Of a stretch of DNA of 64,000 nt, positions 17,043 to 24,646 are shown one piece after another. The stretch comes from Streptomyces griseoloalbus (GTDB taxonomy: Bacteria > Actinomycetota > Actinomycetes > Streptomycetales > Streptomycetaceae): positions 25,747 through 89,746 of the forward strand of contig BMUD01000029.1 in NCBI GenBank assembly GCA_014650015.1, given 5' to 3'. A program made the position numbers and the translations under genes. Numbering within the stretch: the first letter of the stretch is position 1; each line of letters begins with the position of its first letter. The notes under the pieces were generated by a model. The model saw only the letters and a list, made by a program, of their open reading frames with translations, was not told where the DNA came from and made no database searches.

Positions 17043-18146
17043 ATGACGAACCAGCCGTACGGGTACGGGGCGTACGAGCCGTACCAGCAGCAGGGGCAGC
17101 AGGGGCAGCAAGGGCAGCAGGGGTGGCAGGCGCCGGGGCAGGCTTGGCCGGGGCAGCAGCCGGCGTACGGCGATCCGTACGCCGATCAGCAGTACACGCA
17201 GCAGTGGCAGGGGCAGACGTGGGAGACGCAGATGCAGCCGCCGGTGGCCGCGCCTGCGGAGGAGACGTCGTATCTGCCGCCTGTGCAGTCTCCTGTGCCG
17301 CCCGTCCAGCCGCAGGGGTACGCCGAGCCCGCGCCCACCGGGAGCGTCGAGGACGGACCCGAGTACGGGCCGGCAACGCTGGCCGGGAACACCCGCGTCA
17401 CTGACGCGCAGCGGGCGCGGGCGGAGGGGCGTTCGCCGGTCATCGAGCCCGGGATGCAGCCGGCGGTGCTCACCGCGCTGCTGGGACTGCTGCTCGCGGG
17501 CGGGGCGGCGCTGGGTACGTACGGGCTTCTTGTGCCGCTGGTGGTGCTGCAGGGGGTCACGGCGGCGGGCTGGTTCCGGCTGAACGGCATGTGGCCGGCG
17601 CGGCAGGGGATCGCGCTGGGCTTCTTGGGCGCGCTGGTCGCGGACGCGGCGCTGCTGGTGTCCGACCGCTCGCCGGCGGCGATCCTGGGGTCGCTGGGGG
17701 TGTGGGTGCTGCTGTCGCTGGTGTTGCAGCTGCGGTCGCACGCGGATCCCGACGAGCGGATGTACGGGCTGATGGCGACGGTCGCGGCGGCGGCGCTGGC
17801 GATCGCGGCGGGCGGGTACCTGGCGGCGGACGCGGATGCGGTGACCGTGGGGGCGGTCGCCGTGGCGGCGGCGGTGGTGGCGCGGGCGTTGCCGTTGCCG
17901 ACGGCGGTGTCCGTGGTGGTCGCGCTGGCTGTGGCGGCGGGGGCGGGGTTCGCGGTGGGCGGGGTTACGGGGCTGGGTGCCTCGGGTGCGCTGCTGGGAG
18001 CGGGGGCGGCGGTCTGCGCGCTGATCGGTCACCGGGTCGCGAGCTACGACTATCCGTCGCGGTTCGTCCACTTCACGGCGGGCGTGGCCCTTCCGCTGGC
18101 CGCGGCGGCACCTGCGGTGTACGTACTGGGCCGGCTGGTCGGCTGA
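17043..18146 (+). CDS. Integral membrane protein with a Gln/Tyr/Pro-rich N-terminus
   Basis: A 367-residue protein not assigned to a family. Residues 1-135 are a disordered cytoplasmic tail rich in Gln, Tyr, Pro and Gly, with GQQGQQGQQG repeats. From about residue 138 the chain is almost entirely hydrophobic, with roughly seven or eight membrane segments (VLTALLGLLLAGGAALGTYG, LGFLGALVADAALLV and others). GGAGG ends seven bases before its ATG, inside the end of the MoaD-like gene, so translation is probably coupled. Homologues with such tails are common in Streptomyces but uncharacterised. Confidence 0.8.
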   Translation: MTNQPYGYGAYEPYQQQGQQGQQGQQGWQAPGQAWPGQQPAYGDPYADQQYTQQWQGQTWETQMQPPVAAPAEETSYLPPVQSPVPPVQPQGYAEPAPTGSVEDGPEYGPATLAGNTRVTDAQRARAEGRSPVIEPGMQPAVLTALLGLLLAGGAALGTYGLLVPLVVLQGVTAAGWFRLNGMWPARQGIALGFLGALVADAALLVSDRSPAAILGSLGVWVLLSLVLQLRSHADPDERMYGLMATVAAAALAIAAGGYLAADADAVTVGAVAVAAAVVARALPLPTAVSVVVALAVAAGAGFAVGGVTGLGASGALLGAGAAVCALIGHRVASYDYPSRFVHFTAGVALPLAAAAPAVYVLGRLVG

Positions 18147-18147
18147 C

Positions 18148-18182
18148 GGCCGTGGGCCGTGGGCCGTGGGCCGTGGGCCGTG
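18148..18182. repeat. Five tandem copies of GGCCGTG
   Basis: Five perfect copies of the seven-base unit GGCCGTG start two bases after the membrane protein's stop codon. A slippage-prone tract with no coding role. Confidence 0.85.
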
Positions 18183-18427
18183 GGGCGGATGCCTGCGGTG
18201 CGGCGTTCGGTTCGGTGGGGGTGCGGGTTGTCTGCCTGCGGCGCAGCTGCGGGTTGTGTGGTTGTTGCGGTAGCGCCTGTGGGTGGTGGGTGGGTCGGGG
18301 CCGGGTCGGGGGTGTCCGTCCTCGGACCGGCGCGGAATCGGTTACTTGAGAAGCGGGGGTGCGGACGCGCCAGCCACTGCGGGCGGACACCCCCGCCCCG
18401 TCCCCTTCGCGCCGTACGCGGCCATCG

Positions 18428-18495
18428 CCGCCCACCGCGGGCAGCCCCTGCCGCCCACCGCGGGCAGCCCCTGCCGCCCACAGCGGGCAGTCGTG
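18428..18495. repeat. 23-base tandem repeat, two perfect copies and one degenerate
   Basis: Units at 18428-18450 and 18451-18473 are identical (CCGCCCACCGCGGGCAG plus CCCCTG); the third, from 18474, diverges to CCGCCCACAGCGGGCAGTCG. Each unit can fold through GCCC and GGGC. GCGGGCAGTCGTGCCG-type sequence recurs in Streptomyces intergenic regions from memory. Confidence 0.75.
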
Positions 18496-18508
18496 CCGCT
18501 GGGGCGAT

Positions 18509-18549
18509 GGGGGTCCCCCCGCTCGGGCGAAGCCGAGAGTGGGGGAGGG
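18509..18549. repeat. Dispersed hairpin element, copy 1
   Basis: A roughly 40-base element, G5-T-C6 then GCTCGGGCGAAGCCGAGAGT then G5-AGG. It folds into a long stem with a GCGAAG-type loop. A second copy lies at 55263-55302, inside the 5' part of a methyltransferase reading frame. I know this as a very common Streptomyces intergenic repeat; its role is not established. Confidence 0.75.
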
Positions 18550-18775
18550 TGGGCGCGGCGGCACCCCGTAGGCGCCGGGCTGCGCGACCACCCCCCGGCC
18601 CGCCCCTACACCGGCCCACCAGGGAACGCGCTCACCCCGCCCTCGCCGGCGCAGCCCCTGTCACAGGTGATCGACAATTCTCCGGTCCCGCCCACCCCAG
18701 GGTTACCCTCGCGCTGGACGACCGCCCGGTCGTCGGGGGCCGCCGTCATCACCAGCCACGTGGGGGAAACACCGC

Positions 18776-19516
18776 ATGCGCGCACTGCGAATACTGCTCA
18801 TCATCATCGTGATAGTGGGCGGAATCTTCGTCATCGTGGACCGCGTCGCGGTCAACCTCGCCGAGGGCGAGGCGGCGGACCGCCTGAAGGCGACCGAGAA
18901 CCTGACGGCCACCCCCGACGTGTCGATCGAGGGCTTCCCGTTCCTCACCCAGGTGGCCGGCGGCTCCCTCGACGAGGTGCAGGTCGGGATCCAGGACTAC
19001 GAGGCGACCACCGGCGACGGCGCCGAGAAGATCCGCATCGGGGACCTCCGCGCCGACATGAGGGGTGTCGACTTCTCCAGCGACTTCAGCTCCGCCGTCG
19101 CCGACAGCGCGACCGGTACGGCCACCGTGGCCTACGACGAACTGCTGAAGACCGCCAAGTCCGAGCCCACGCAGGTCGCCCCCGGGGTCACGGCCAAGGT
19201 CATCGGCCTGTCCGACGGCGGCAACGGGAAGATCAAGGTCGCCGTGGAGGTGGAGACCGCGCTGGGCAAGCTGCCCGAGCCCGTCTCCGTGCTCAGCTCG
19301 GTGACCGTCGTGGACGGTGACACCGTGCGCGTGCAGGCCGACGCGCTGCCCGAGTTCGGTGGGGCCGAGCTGGCCGAGTCGCGGGTGCGGCGGATCACCG
19401 ACTTCGAGCAGAAGATCGACGGACTGCCCGGCGGAATCCGGCTGGACAAGGTCGAGGCGGCGAAGAACGGTGTGGACATCACGGTGACGGGTTCCGACGT
19501 CCGTCTGGTCGGGTAG
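18776..19516 (+). CDS. LmeA family (DUF2993) phospholipid-binding protein
   Basis: A 246-residue protein with an N-terminal signal/anchor (LRILLIIIVIVGGIFVIVDR) and an extracytoplasmic body. VNLAEGEAADRLKATENLTA and VSIEGFPFLTQVAGGSLDEV are typical of the DUF2993 family, whose mycobacterial member LmeA binds phospholipid and takes part in lipomannan elongation. In Streptomyces the role is unknown. Start at ATG 18776, after GTGGGGGAAACACCGC. It precedes the sulfur operon but is separated from it by about 160 bases and a promoter. Confidence 0.82.
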   Translation: MRALRILLIIIVIVGGIFVIVDRVAVNLAEGEAADRLKATENLTATPDVSIEGFPFLTQVAGGSLDEVQVGIQDYEATTGDGAEKIRIGDLRADMRGVDFSSDFSSAVADSATGTATVAYDELLKTAKSEPTQVAPGVTAKVIGLSDGGNGKIKVAVEVETALGKLPEPVSVLSSVTVVDGDTVRVQADALPEFGGAELAESRVRRITDFEQKIDGLPGGIRLDKVEAAKNGVDITVTGSDVRLVG

Positions 19517-19677
19517 GGAACGGTTCGGCGGACAGGGGCGTCCGACAGGCGAGACGGGTGCGTCCGCAGGGCAGGTGTGGGAGGGGATGCCGGAGGGCGC
19601 GGGGCGGGCGGGGGCCGGTCCGCAGGGCGATGTATCCCACATTGCGGACGATCGCGTCTCATGATGCGACACGCCGG

Positions 19678-19706
19678 TGACACGTATGCCTGTGCGTCCC
19701 TACGAT
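19678..19706 (+). promoter_or_regulatory. Promoter of the cysteine leader peptide and cysA operon
   Basis: TGACAC (19678-19683), a 17-base spacer and TACGAT (19701-19706) form a good sigma-70-type promoter. The leader-peptide ATG begins seven bases after the -10 element, so the transcript is predicted to be leaderless. Confidence 0.68.
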
Positions 19707-19713
19707 CGTCCTC

Positions 19714-19794
19714 ATGAAGCGACAGGCGGATCTCACGAAGCGGCGGGCAGTAGACCTGTGCCGTGTCGCCGCCATGCTCTGTCGCACCTTCTGA
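19714..19794 (+). CDS. Cys-containing leader peptide (Ms5788A-like attenuator)
   Basis: A 26-residue open frame, MKRQADLTKRRAVDLCRV followed by AAMLCRTF, ending 122 bases before cysA. It matches the type of short cysteine-containing leader peptides that precede cysA2/sseC operons in mycobacteria (Ms5788A) and act as cysteine-responsive attenuators; in those, stalling at cysteine codons under cysteine shortage raises downstream expression. Here only two cysteines are present and they are not adjacent. The promoter is placed so that the mRNA begins at or next to the ATG. A CGGACG/CGTCCG hairpin (19796-19813) starts two bases after the stop codon and could form part of the attenuator. Confidence 0.78.
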   Translation: MKRQADLTKRRAVDLCRVAAMLCRTF

Positions 19795-19916
19795 GCGGAC
19801 GCGTCGACGTCCGTGTTCCCCCGCCCCGCTGAGGGCACCCGTGCGCCGGTCCGTCGAGGACGCGCGCACCCTCTCACCCGCACGCCCCGCCGCAACTGCC
19901 CCGGAGGAGAAAGAGC

Positions 19917-20762
19917 ATGAGTCGCAGCGACGTCCTGGTCGACGCCGATTGGCTCCAGGAGCACCTGGACGACCCGACCATCGCCATCGTCGAGGTGGAC
20001 GAGGACACGTCCGCCTACGAGAAGAACCACATCAAGAACGCCATCCGGATCGACTGGACGCAGGACCTGCAGGACCCGGTCCGCCGCGACTTCGTCGACC
20101 AGGCGGGCTTCGAGAAGCTCCTGTCGGAGAAGGGCATCGGCAACGACCACACGGTCGTGCTCTACGGCGGCAACAACAACTGGTTCGCGTCGTACGCCTA
20201 CTGGTACTTCAAGCTGTACGGCCACGAGAACGTCAAGCTCCTCGACGGCGGCCGCAAGAAGTGGGAGCTGGACGCCCGCGAGCTGGTCCCCGGTGACGAG
20301 GTGCCGGAGCGGGCGAAGACCGAGTACAAGGCCAAGGCGCAGGACACGTCGATCCGTGCCTTCCGCGACGACGTCGTGGCCGCCATCGGCAACCAGAACC
20401 TGGTCGACGTGCGCTCGCCCGACGAGTTCTCCGGCAAGCTGCTCGCCCCGGCCCACCTGCCGCAGGAGCAGTCGCAGCGCCCGGGACACGTCCCGTCGGC
20501 CGCCAACATCCCGTGGTCGAAGAACGCCAACGACGACGGCACCTTCAAGTCGGACGACGAGCTCAAGGCCCTCTACGAGGACGAGCAGGTCGACCTGGCC
20601 AAGGACACCATCGCCTACTGCCGCATCGGTGAGCGCTCCGCGCTGACCTGGTTCGTGCTGCACGAGCTGCTCGGTGTGGAGAACGTCAAGAACTATGACG
20701 GCTCCTGGACCGAGTACGGCTCCCTCGTCGGCGTGCCGATCGAGCTCGGCTCCGGCAAGTAA
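19917..20762 (+). CDS. cysA: Thiosulfate sulfurtransferase (rhodanese), CysA-type
   Basis: A 281-residue protein with two rhodanese domains. The catalytic cysteine is Cys235 in TIAYCRIGERSALTW; the first domain, with VVLYGGNNNWFASYAYW, is the inactive partner. It transfers sulfane sulfur from thiosulfate to an acceptor. The ATG follows GGAGGAGAAAGAGC. It is preceded by the leader peptide and followed 41 bases later by a DUF1416 gene, the same order as mycobacterial cysA2-sseC, so control by cysteine supply is likely. The name cysA is the actinobacterial usage and not the sulfate permease ATPase. Confidence 0.94.
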   Translation: MSRSDVLVDADWLQEHLDDPTIAIVEVDEDTSAYEKNHIKNAIRIDWTQDLQDPVRRDFVDQAGFEKLLSEKGIGNDHTVVLYGGNNNWFASYAYWYFKLYGHENVKLLDGGRKKWELDARELVPGDEVPERAKTEYKAKAQDTSIRAFRDDVVAAIGNQNLVDVRSPDEFSGKLLAPAHLPQEQSQRPGHVPSAANIPWSKNANDDGTFKSDDELKALYEDEQVDLAKDTIAYCRIGERSALTWFVLHELLGVENVKNYDGSWTEYGSLVGVPIELGSGK

Positions 20763-20803
20763 CCCCTCCCGACCGACCTCTTCCGACCCCCTAGGAGTAC
20801 GAC

Positions 20804-21091
20804 ATGTGCGGTGCGAAGGCCGGCGGCCCGGACGCCTCGACGATCAAGCCCGGTGAGACCACCATCCAGGGTCAGGTGACCCGCGACGGCGAGCCGGTGA
20901 CGGGCTACGTCCGTCTGCTGGACTCGACCGGCGAGTTCACCGCGGAGGTCCCGACCTCCGCCACCGGACAGTTCCGCTTCTACGCGGCCGAGGGCACCTG
21001 GACCGTTCGTGCCCTGGTGCCCGGCGGCACCGCCGACCGCACGGTCGTCGCCCAGCAGGGCGGTCTGGCCGAGGTCGCCATCGCGGTCTGA
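20804..21091 (+). CDS. DUF1416 (SseC-like) protein
   Basis: A 95-residue protein beginning MCGAKAGGPDASTIKPGET, the characteristic start of the DUF1416 family encoded after rhodanese genes in actinobacteria. The rest (IQGQVTRDGEPVTGYVRLL, FRFYAAEGTWTVRALVPGG) looks like a small beta-sandwich carboxypeptidase-regulatory fold. Cys2 is conserved in the family. The start follows AGGAG. A very strong terminator ends the operon 12 bases after the stop. The biochemical role is unknown; it is presumed to belong to sulfur transfer. Confidence 0.9.
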   Translation: MCGAKAGGPDASTIKPGETTIQGQVTRDGEPVTGYVRLLDSTGEFTAEVPTSATGQFRFYAAEGTWTVRALVPGGTADRTVVAQQGGLAEVAIAV

Positions 21092-21103
21092 GGGCGCGCG
21101 ACG

Positions 21104-21154
21104 GCCGAAGGGCCGCATCCCGTGGGTTGGACGCCCGGGATGCGGCCCTTCGGC
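21104..21154 (+). terminator. Intrinsic terminator of the cysA operon
   Basis: Perfect 19-base arms (21104-21122 and 21136-21154) with a 13-base loop, starting 12 bases after the DUF1416 stop. One of the strongest hairpins in the window. Confidence 0.88.
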
Positions 21155-21178
21155 GTGCCCCGGACCTACGCTGGACGT

Positions 21179-21439
21179 ATGTACGCGCGCAGGCGGCACG
21201 CCTACTTCGCCATGATGGGCACCTGCATCGGGTTGTTCGTCCTGGCCTGGGCTGTGGTGCGGCTCTGGTCGGTGCCGGTGGCCGTGGGCATGTGCCTGGT
21301 GGCCATGGTCATCCCGCCGGTCGCCGCGATGGTCGCCAACCGGCGGGGTCCGGAGGACCGCTGGTGGGACGACCCGTCCGGCGACCCGAAGTCCGACGAG
21401 TGGTGGGACGAGCTGGACGGCAGGAAGCGGCCCCGGTAG
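21179..21439 (+). CDS. DUF3099 family small membrane protein
   Basis: An 86-residue protein, MYARRRHAYFAMMGTCIGLF, with two membrane segments (about residues 9-28 and 33-53) and an acidic, tryptophan-rich tail WWDDPSGDPKSDEWWDEL. The pattern fits DUF3099, a Streptomyces/actinobacterial family of unknown function. The start lies 25 bases after the terminator of the sulfur operon; CTACGCT just upstream of the ATG resembles a -10 element, so the transcript may be nearly leaderless. An in-frame upstream ATG at 21122 would start inside the terminator stem and is rejected. Confidence 0.8.
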   Translation: MYARRRHAYFAMMGTCIGLFVLAWAVVRLWSVPVAVGMCLVAMVIPPVAAMVANRRGPEDRWWDDPSGDPKSDEWWDELDGRKRPR

Positions 21440-21482
21440 GGCCGGGCGCCTTGAGGGCGCGGCACTCGCCCCTCGGCACGTC

Positions 21483-21845
21483 TCAGTAGACGAGCGCCTG
21501 TGTCCCGTCGGCCAGGGCCTCCTGCACGAAGACCTGGGCGCCGGCGATCCGTACGCCCTCGATGACGTCCTTCTCCGTGATGTCGCGGCGGGCCGCGCAC
21601 TGGGTGCACAGGGTGACCCGGCCGGTGGCCAGGATCGAGTCCAGCAGGTCGGGCAGCGGGGCGGCGTGCGGCAGCTCGAACTCGGCGGCGCGGCCCGGCA
21701 GGGCGAACCACGCGGACTCCCCGGTGAGCCAGAGGGAGACCTCGACACCGCTGGCCGCGGCCACCGCGGCCACCGTGAACGCCTGCGAGCAGCGTTCGGG
21801 GGCGTCGGTTCCCGCGGTCACCTTGATCACAAGCTTCTTCGCCAT
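21483..21845 (-). CDS. DsrE family sulfur-relay-like protein
   Basis: A 120-residue cytoplasmic protein, MAKKLVIKVTAGTDAPERCS, with the DsrE/DsrF fold (alternating strands and the helix QAFTVAAVAAASG). TLCTQCAARR carries two cysteines that could be redox-active or bind persulfide sulfur, and Cys19 lies near the N-terminus. It is encoded convergently to the rhodanese operon, so a link to sulfur handling is plausible but unproven. Confidence 0.8.
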   Translation of the reverse strand: MAKKLVIKVTAGTDAPERCSQAFTVAAVAAASGVEVSLWLTGESAWFALPGRAAEFELPHAAPLPDLLDSILATGRVTLCTQCAARRDITEKDVIEGVRIAGAQVFVQEALADGTQALVY

Positions 21846-21945
21846 GACCGAATCGTAATCACGCCCGCTACAACTTCGGCCGGTGGCTGTCGGTCTCCTG
21901 TGCGCGCGTTCGACGGAATGCGCGCTTCACTCTCTGTGGGGGGAC

Positions 21946-22788
21946 GTGTTGGAACAACCCGAAGAAGTAACCGACGCCCCGGACGCGCCGAGATCGTCCG
22001 GTACGGCGGATGCCGTCCAGGCACCGGTCACCGCCGCGCCGGTGCCGGACGCCGCGGCGGCAGCCGTGCCGGACGTGGCTCCGAAGCGCCGGCGAGGCCG
22101 GACCGGCGCGCTGATCGGCGTCGCCGCCGCCCTGGGGCTGGTCGCCGGTACCTGTGCCGGATACCTCGTGCAGGCCGACCGGGAGCCCACCCCGCTGCCT
22201 CCGCTGTCGCAGCCGGTGCTGCCGCAGGCGAAGGGCAAGGGGCCCGAGCCCCTGTCGGCAGCGCAGGACCGGCGGGTGAAGACCGACGGCGACCTGCGCG
22301 AGCTGCTGCTCGACAGGCCACGCGGGGCGAAGCGGACCGAGTGGACCGAGGGCTCCGACGGGTGGCTGGACCTGGCCGCCTACGCCGACCGCTTCGAGAA
22401 GCCCGATGTGGCGTTCGGCCAGCTCGTGCAGGACCGGTTCCGCCGGGCGGTCGTGACCGGCTGGGAGGTCGGCGACGACTACACCGTGGACATCCGCCTC
22501 GTCCAGTACCGCCAGGAGGAGGCCGCCTCGGCGGCCGAGGTCGGTGTCGAAGCGCAGTACTGGCCGGAGCAGGAGCGCCACGACAGCTGGCCGATACCCG
22601 GCACCGGCGAGGGCAGGGCGTACGTGCTGGCCGAACCCCGGACCGAGGACGGCTATCAGTCCCTGTACGGCGCGGAGGCGCACGCCGCCCGCGGGGACAT
22701 CACCATGGAGATCTACGTGTACGGGACCAAGCCCGTACCCAAGAAAATGATCATGAGTTTGGCCGAGCGGCAGATGGAGCGGCTGTGA
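21946..22788 (+). CDS. Single-pass membrane protein, paralogue 1 of a three-gene cluster
   Basis: A 280-residue protein of unknown function. A disordered N-terminus (about 45 residues) ends in KRRRGRTG, followed by one membrane segment ALIGVAAALGLVAGTCAGYL and an external domain. The external part shares DLRELLLDRPRGAKRTEW plus SDGWL with the third gene of the cluster (DLRALLLPAPKG and SDGWLATEDF). GTG at 21946 follows GGGGGGAC and was chosen over an upstream ATG without a ribosome binding site. The stop overlaps the next gene's GTG, so the three are one operon. Confidence 0.78.
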   Translation: MLEQPEEVTDAPDAPRSSGTADAVQAPVTAAPVPDAAAAAVPDVAPKRRRGRTGALIGVAAALGLVAGTCAGYLVQADREPTPLPPLSQPVLPQAKGKGPEPLSAAQDRRVKTDGDLRELLLDRPRGAKRTEWTEGSDGWLDLAAYADRFEKPDVAFGQLVQDRFRRAVVTGWEVGDDYTVDIRLVQYRQEEAASAAEVGVEAQYWPEQERHDSWPIPGTGEGRAYVLAEPRTEDGYQSLYGAEAHAARGDITMEIYVYGTKPVPKKMIMSLAERQMERL

Positions 22789-23582
22789 GCGAGACACCCC
22801 ACGAGCCGGTGGGATCCGAGGTGCCCGCCCGCGAGCCGGCGCGGCGTGGCCGCCGTATCGCCGCCGTCGCCGGTTCCCTGCTGCTGGCCGGTGCCGTCGT
22901 CGCGGGCGTCGGCTACACCGCCGTGACGGTGAACGGCGCCGACCGGGACGCGGGAGCCCCGTCCTGGAAGTTCCCCAAGGCGGTGGCCGGCACCGAGAAG
23001 GAGCCCGCGCCGCGGGGCCTCGCCGGCATGCTCGTGCCGTACGGGTACGACAACTCGCTCCGGGGGCCGGACCTCGGCGAGTTCGGCTCGGACGCGCAAC
23101 TCAGCGGTGCCCGGGCCACGGCACTGCAGAAGGAGTCGCTGCGCGATCTTCCGCGCTCCGAGCGCAAGCGGCTGGAGCGGGAGATCGACAGGCGGCGCAT
23201 CACCGGCATGGCGATGCGCAGCTACGTCAGTGGGTCGGCCAGCGTCTACCAGGAGGAGGACGTCTACACGGTGGCCATCGTGCTCGCCCAGATGGACAAC
23301 CGGGACGCCGTGCGGGACCTCGCACGGTTCCAGACCGATTTCCTCGACTCCCTGGACATCTTCCGCAAGGGGCCGGAGATCGAGGGTCACAAGGACGCCG
23401 ACTGCTATCTGCCGCCAAAGGACGAGGACGAGGCCCTCGACACCATGTTCTGCTCCGCCCACGTGGGAGACGTCCTGGTCACCGTCACCGCGGACGGCGT
23501 GGCGCCCCTCGACACCGCGGGTGTCGCCGTACTGCTCGGTCAGCAGCTGGACCGCATCGCCGAACCGGGGAAGGCCGTATGA
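22785..23582 (+). CDS. Single-pass membrane protein, paralogue 2 of a three-gene cluster
   Basis: A 265-residue protein of unknown function. The cytoplasmic tail ends in RRGRRIAAVAGSLLLAGAVV, which begins the single membrane segment; the rest is predicted outside. Two cysteines in the external part (KDADCYLPPK and DTMFCSAHVG) could form a disulfide. Its start overlaps the preceding stop (GTGA) and its stop overlaps the next start (ATGA), so the three genes are translationally coupled. It is the most diverged of the three. Confidence 0.78.
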   Translation: MSETPHEPVGSEVPAREPARRGRRIAAVAGSLLLAGAVVAGVGYTAVTVNGADRDAGAPSWKFPKAVAGTEKEPAPRGLAGMLVPYGYDNSLRGPDLGEFGSDAQLSGARATALQKESLRDLPRSERKRLEREIDRRRITGMAMRSYVSGSASVYQEEDVYTVAIVLAQMDNRDAVRDLARFQTDFLDSLDIFRKGPEIEGHKDADCYLPPKDEDEALDTMFCSAHVGDVLVTVTADGVAPLDTAGVAVLLGQQLDRIAEPGKAV

Positions 23583-24424
23583 CCGAGCAGCAGCAGATCG
23601 TCGTACCCGCCCCGCCCGAGGAGCCGCCGGCCGTACCGGCCGACCCTCAGGCGCCGGTGCGCAAGGACCGCCGGGTGCTGCGCGCCGCCCTGCGCTGGAC
23701 CGCGGCCGTCGTCGTCTTCGCGGCGGTCGGCGCGGGAACGGCGTACGGCATCACCGGGATGGAGCGCACGGACGTACCCGGCCTGGCGACGGAGTCCGAC
23801 GGGCGGTGGGAGTACCCGCCGCTGACGAAGCCGCCGCTGCCGTCCGGCAGCCCCGGGCCGCAGGCGGAGTCCAACCCGGCCGGCACCCACCACGCGGACC
23901 TGCGTGCCCTCCTGCTGCCCGCTCCGAAGGGGACCGGGGAGAACGAGGCGCTGCGCGGCTCGGACGGCTGGCTGGCGACGGAGGACTTCCTGAAGGAGTA
24001 CGCGAAGGAGGACCGGGACGCTTTCCGGCAGCAGCTCGTGGACGGCGGTCTGCGGCACATCGCCGCCCGCGGCTGGACCACCGAGGACGGCACCCGGACC
24101 CGTGTCTACCTGCTGCAGTTCGACACCGCGGCCGTGGTGGAGGACACCTTCTTCCGGCCCCTGTTCCCGTACGGCGCCCCCTCCCATCCCGTCCGGGGAG
24201 CCGTGACCGTCGGCCCCGACGAGACCTTCCCGGAGGAGGCGGCCGTCGCCGGCGTCCAGGGCAGGTTCTACGCCGAGTCCAGGCCCTACGCCGCCGAACA
24301 CGACCGTCAGGCCTACCTGGCCGCCGGTGACGTCCTCGCGGTGGTGCTGCAGTCCCGCAAGGGGACCGCGCACGCCGTGCCGTTCCGGCAGACGGTGGTG
24401 TTGCAGAGCCAGCTGCTGGGCTGA
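23579..24424 (+). CDS. Single-pass membrane protein, paralogue 3 of a three-gene cluster
   Basis: A 281-residue protein of unknown function with the layout of the two genes before it: a proline-rich tail, a basic KDRRVLRAALR stretch, one membrane segment AAVVVFAAVGAGTAYGI and an external domain with ADLRALLLPAP and ALRGSDGWLATEDFLKEYAK. It contains no cysteine, so the disulfide proposed for paralogue 2 is not shared. The ATG overlaps the previous stop. A terminator-type hairpin begins 27 bases after the stop. Confidence 0.78.
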   Translation: MTEQQQIVVPAPPEEPPAVPADPQAPVRKDRRVLRAALRWTAAVVVFAAVGAGTAYGITGMERTDVPGLATESDGRWEYPPLTKPPLPSGSPGPQAESNPAGTHHADLRALLLPAPKGTGENEALRGSDGWLATEDFLKEYAKEDRDAFRQQLVDGGLRHIAARGWTTEDGTRTRVYLLQFDTAAVVEDTFFRPLFPYGAPSHPVRGAVTVGPDETFPEEAAVAGVQGRFYAESRPYAAEHDRQAYLAAGDVLAVVLQSRKGTAHAVPFRQTVVLQSQLLG

Positions 24425-24450
24425 GCGCGGGAGGCGCACCTCGCACGACA

Positions 24451-24488
24451 GGGGCCGGACCCGGCCGCGTAAGCTGGGGTCCGGCCCC
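24451..24488 (+). terminator. Terminator after the three membrane-protein genes
   Basis: GGGGCCGGACCC (24451-24462) and GGGTCCGGCCCC (24477-24488) form a perfect 12-base stem. TAAGCT within the loop could be the -10 element of the small gene that follows. Confidence 0.7.
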
Positions 24489-24524
24489 GTGCACAGCACC
24501 GCACCCCCGCTCAAGGAGCACCCT

Positions 24525-24623
24525 GTGGAGATCTTCTTCGAAATCCTGTTGGTCCTGGTTGCCGTCGGCGTTCTCGCCTTCGCCGGGCTGACCGTGAAGA
24601 AGCTGTACCAGGGCCAGCGCTGA
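24525..24623 (+). CDS. 32-residue membrane peptide
   Basis: GTG start seven bases after AAGGAG, reading VEIFFEILLVLVAVGVLAFA then GLTVKKLYQGQR. It is a single membrane helix with a short basic tail inside. Length, ribosome binding site and tail make it a plausible real gene, although it was too short for standard ORF calling. It lies 23 bases before the nitrobindin-like gene and may be co-transcribed with it. No function is known to me. Confidence 0.65.
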   Translation: MEIFFEILLVLVAVGVLAFAGLTVKKLYQGQR

Positions 24624-24646
24624 TCCGACACCAGGAAGTTCCGCTC

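Larger units (their letters stand above)
18147..18775. other. Repeat-rich intergenic region
   Basis: About 630 bases with no supportable gene. It holds three separate repeat tracts (described individually): a 7-base tandem repeat, a 23-base tandem repeat and a dispersed hairpin element. The last 60 bases should contain the promoter of the LmeA-like gene; GGGTTACCCTC at about 18701 could contribute but no clear -35/-10 pair is visible. Confidence 0.6.

Noticed and set aside
18428-18495. 23-base repeats as a CRISPR array
   Set aside because: The copies are directly adjacent with no spacers, and no cas gene is near.
21122-21178. Upstream ATG for the DUF3099 gene
   Set aside because: It would place the start inside the stem of the sulfur operon terminator, and the extra residues are not hydrophobic or conserved in pattern.
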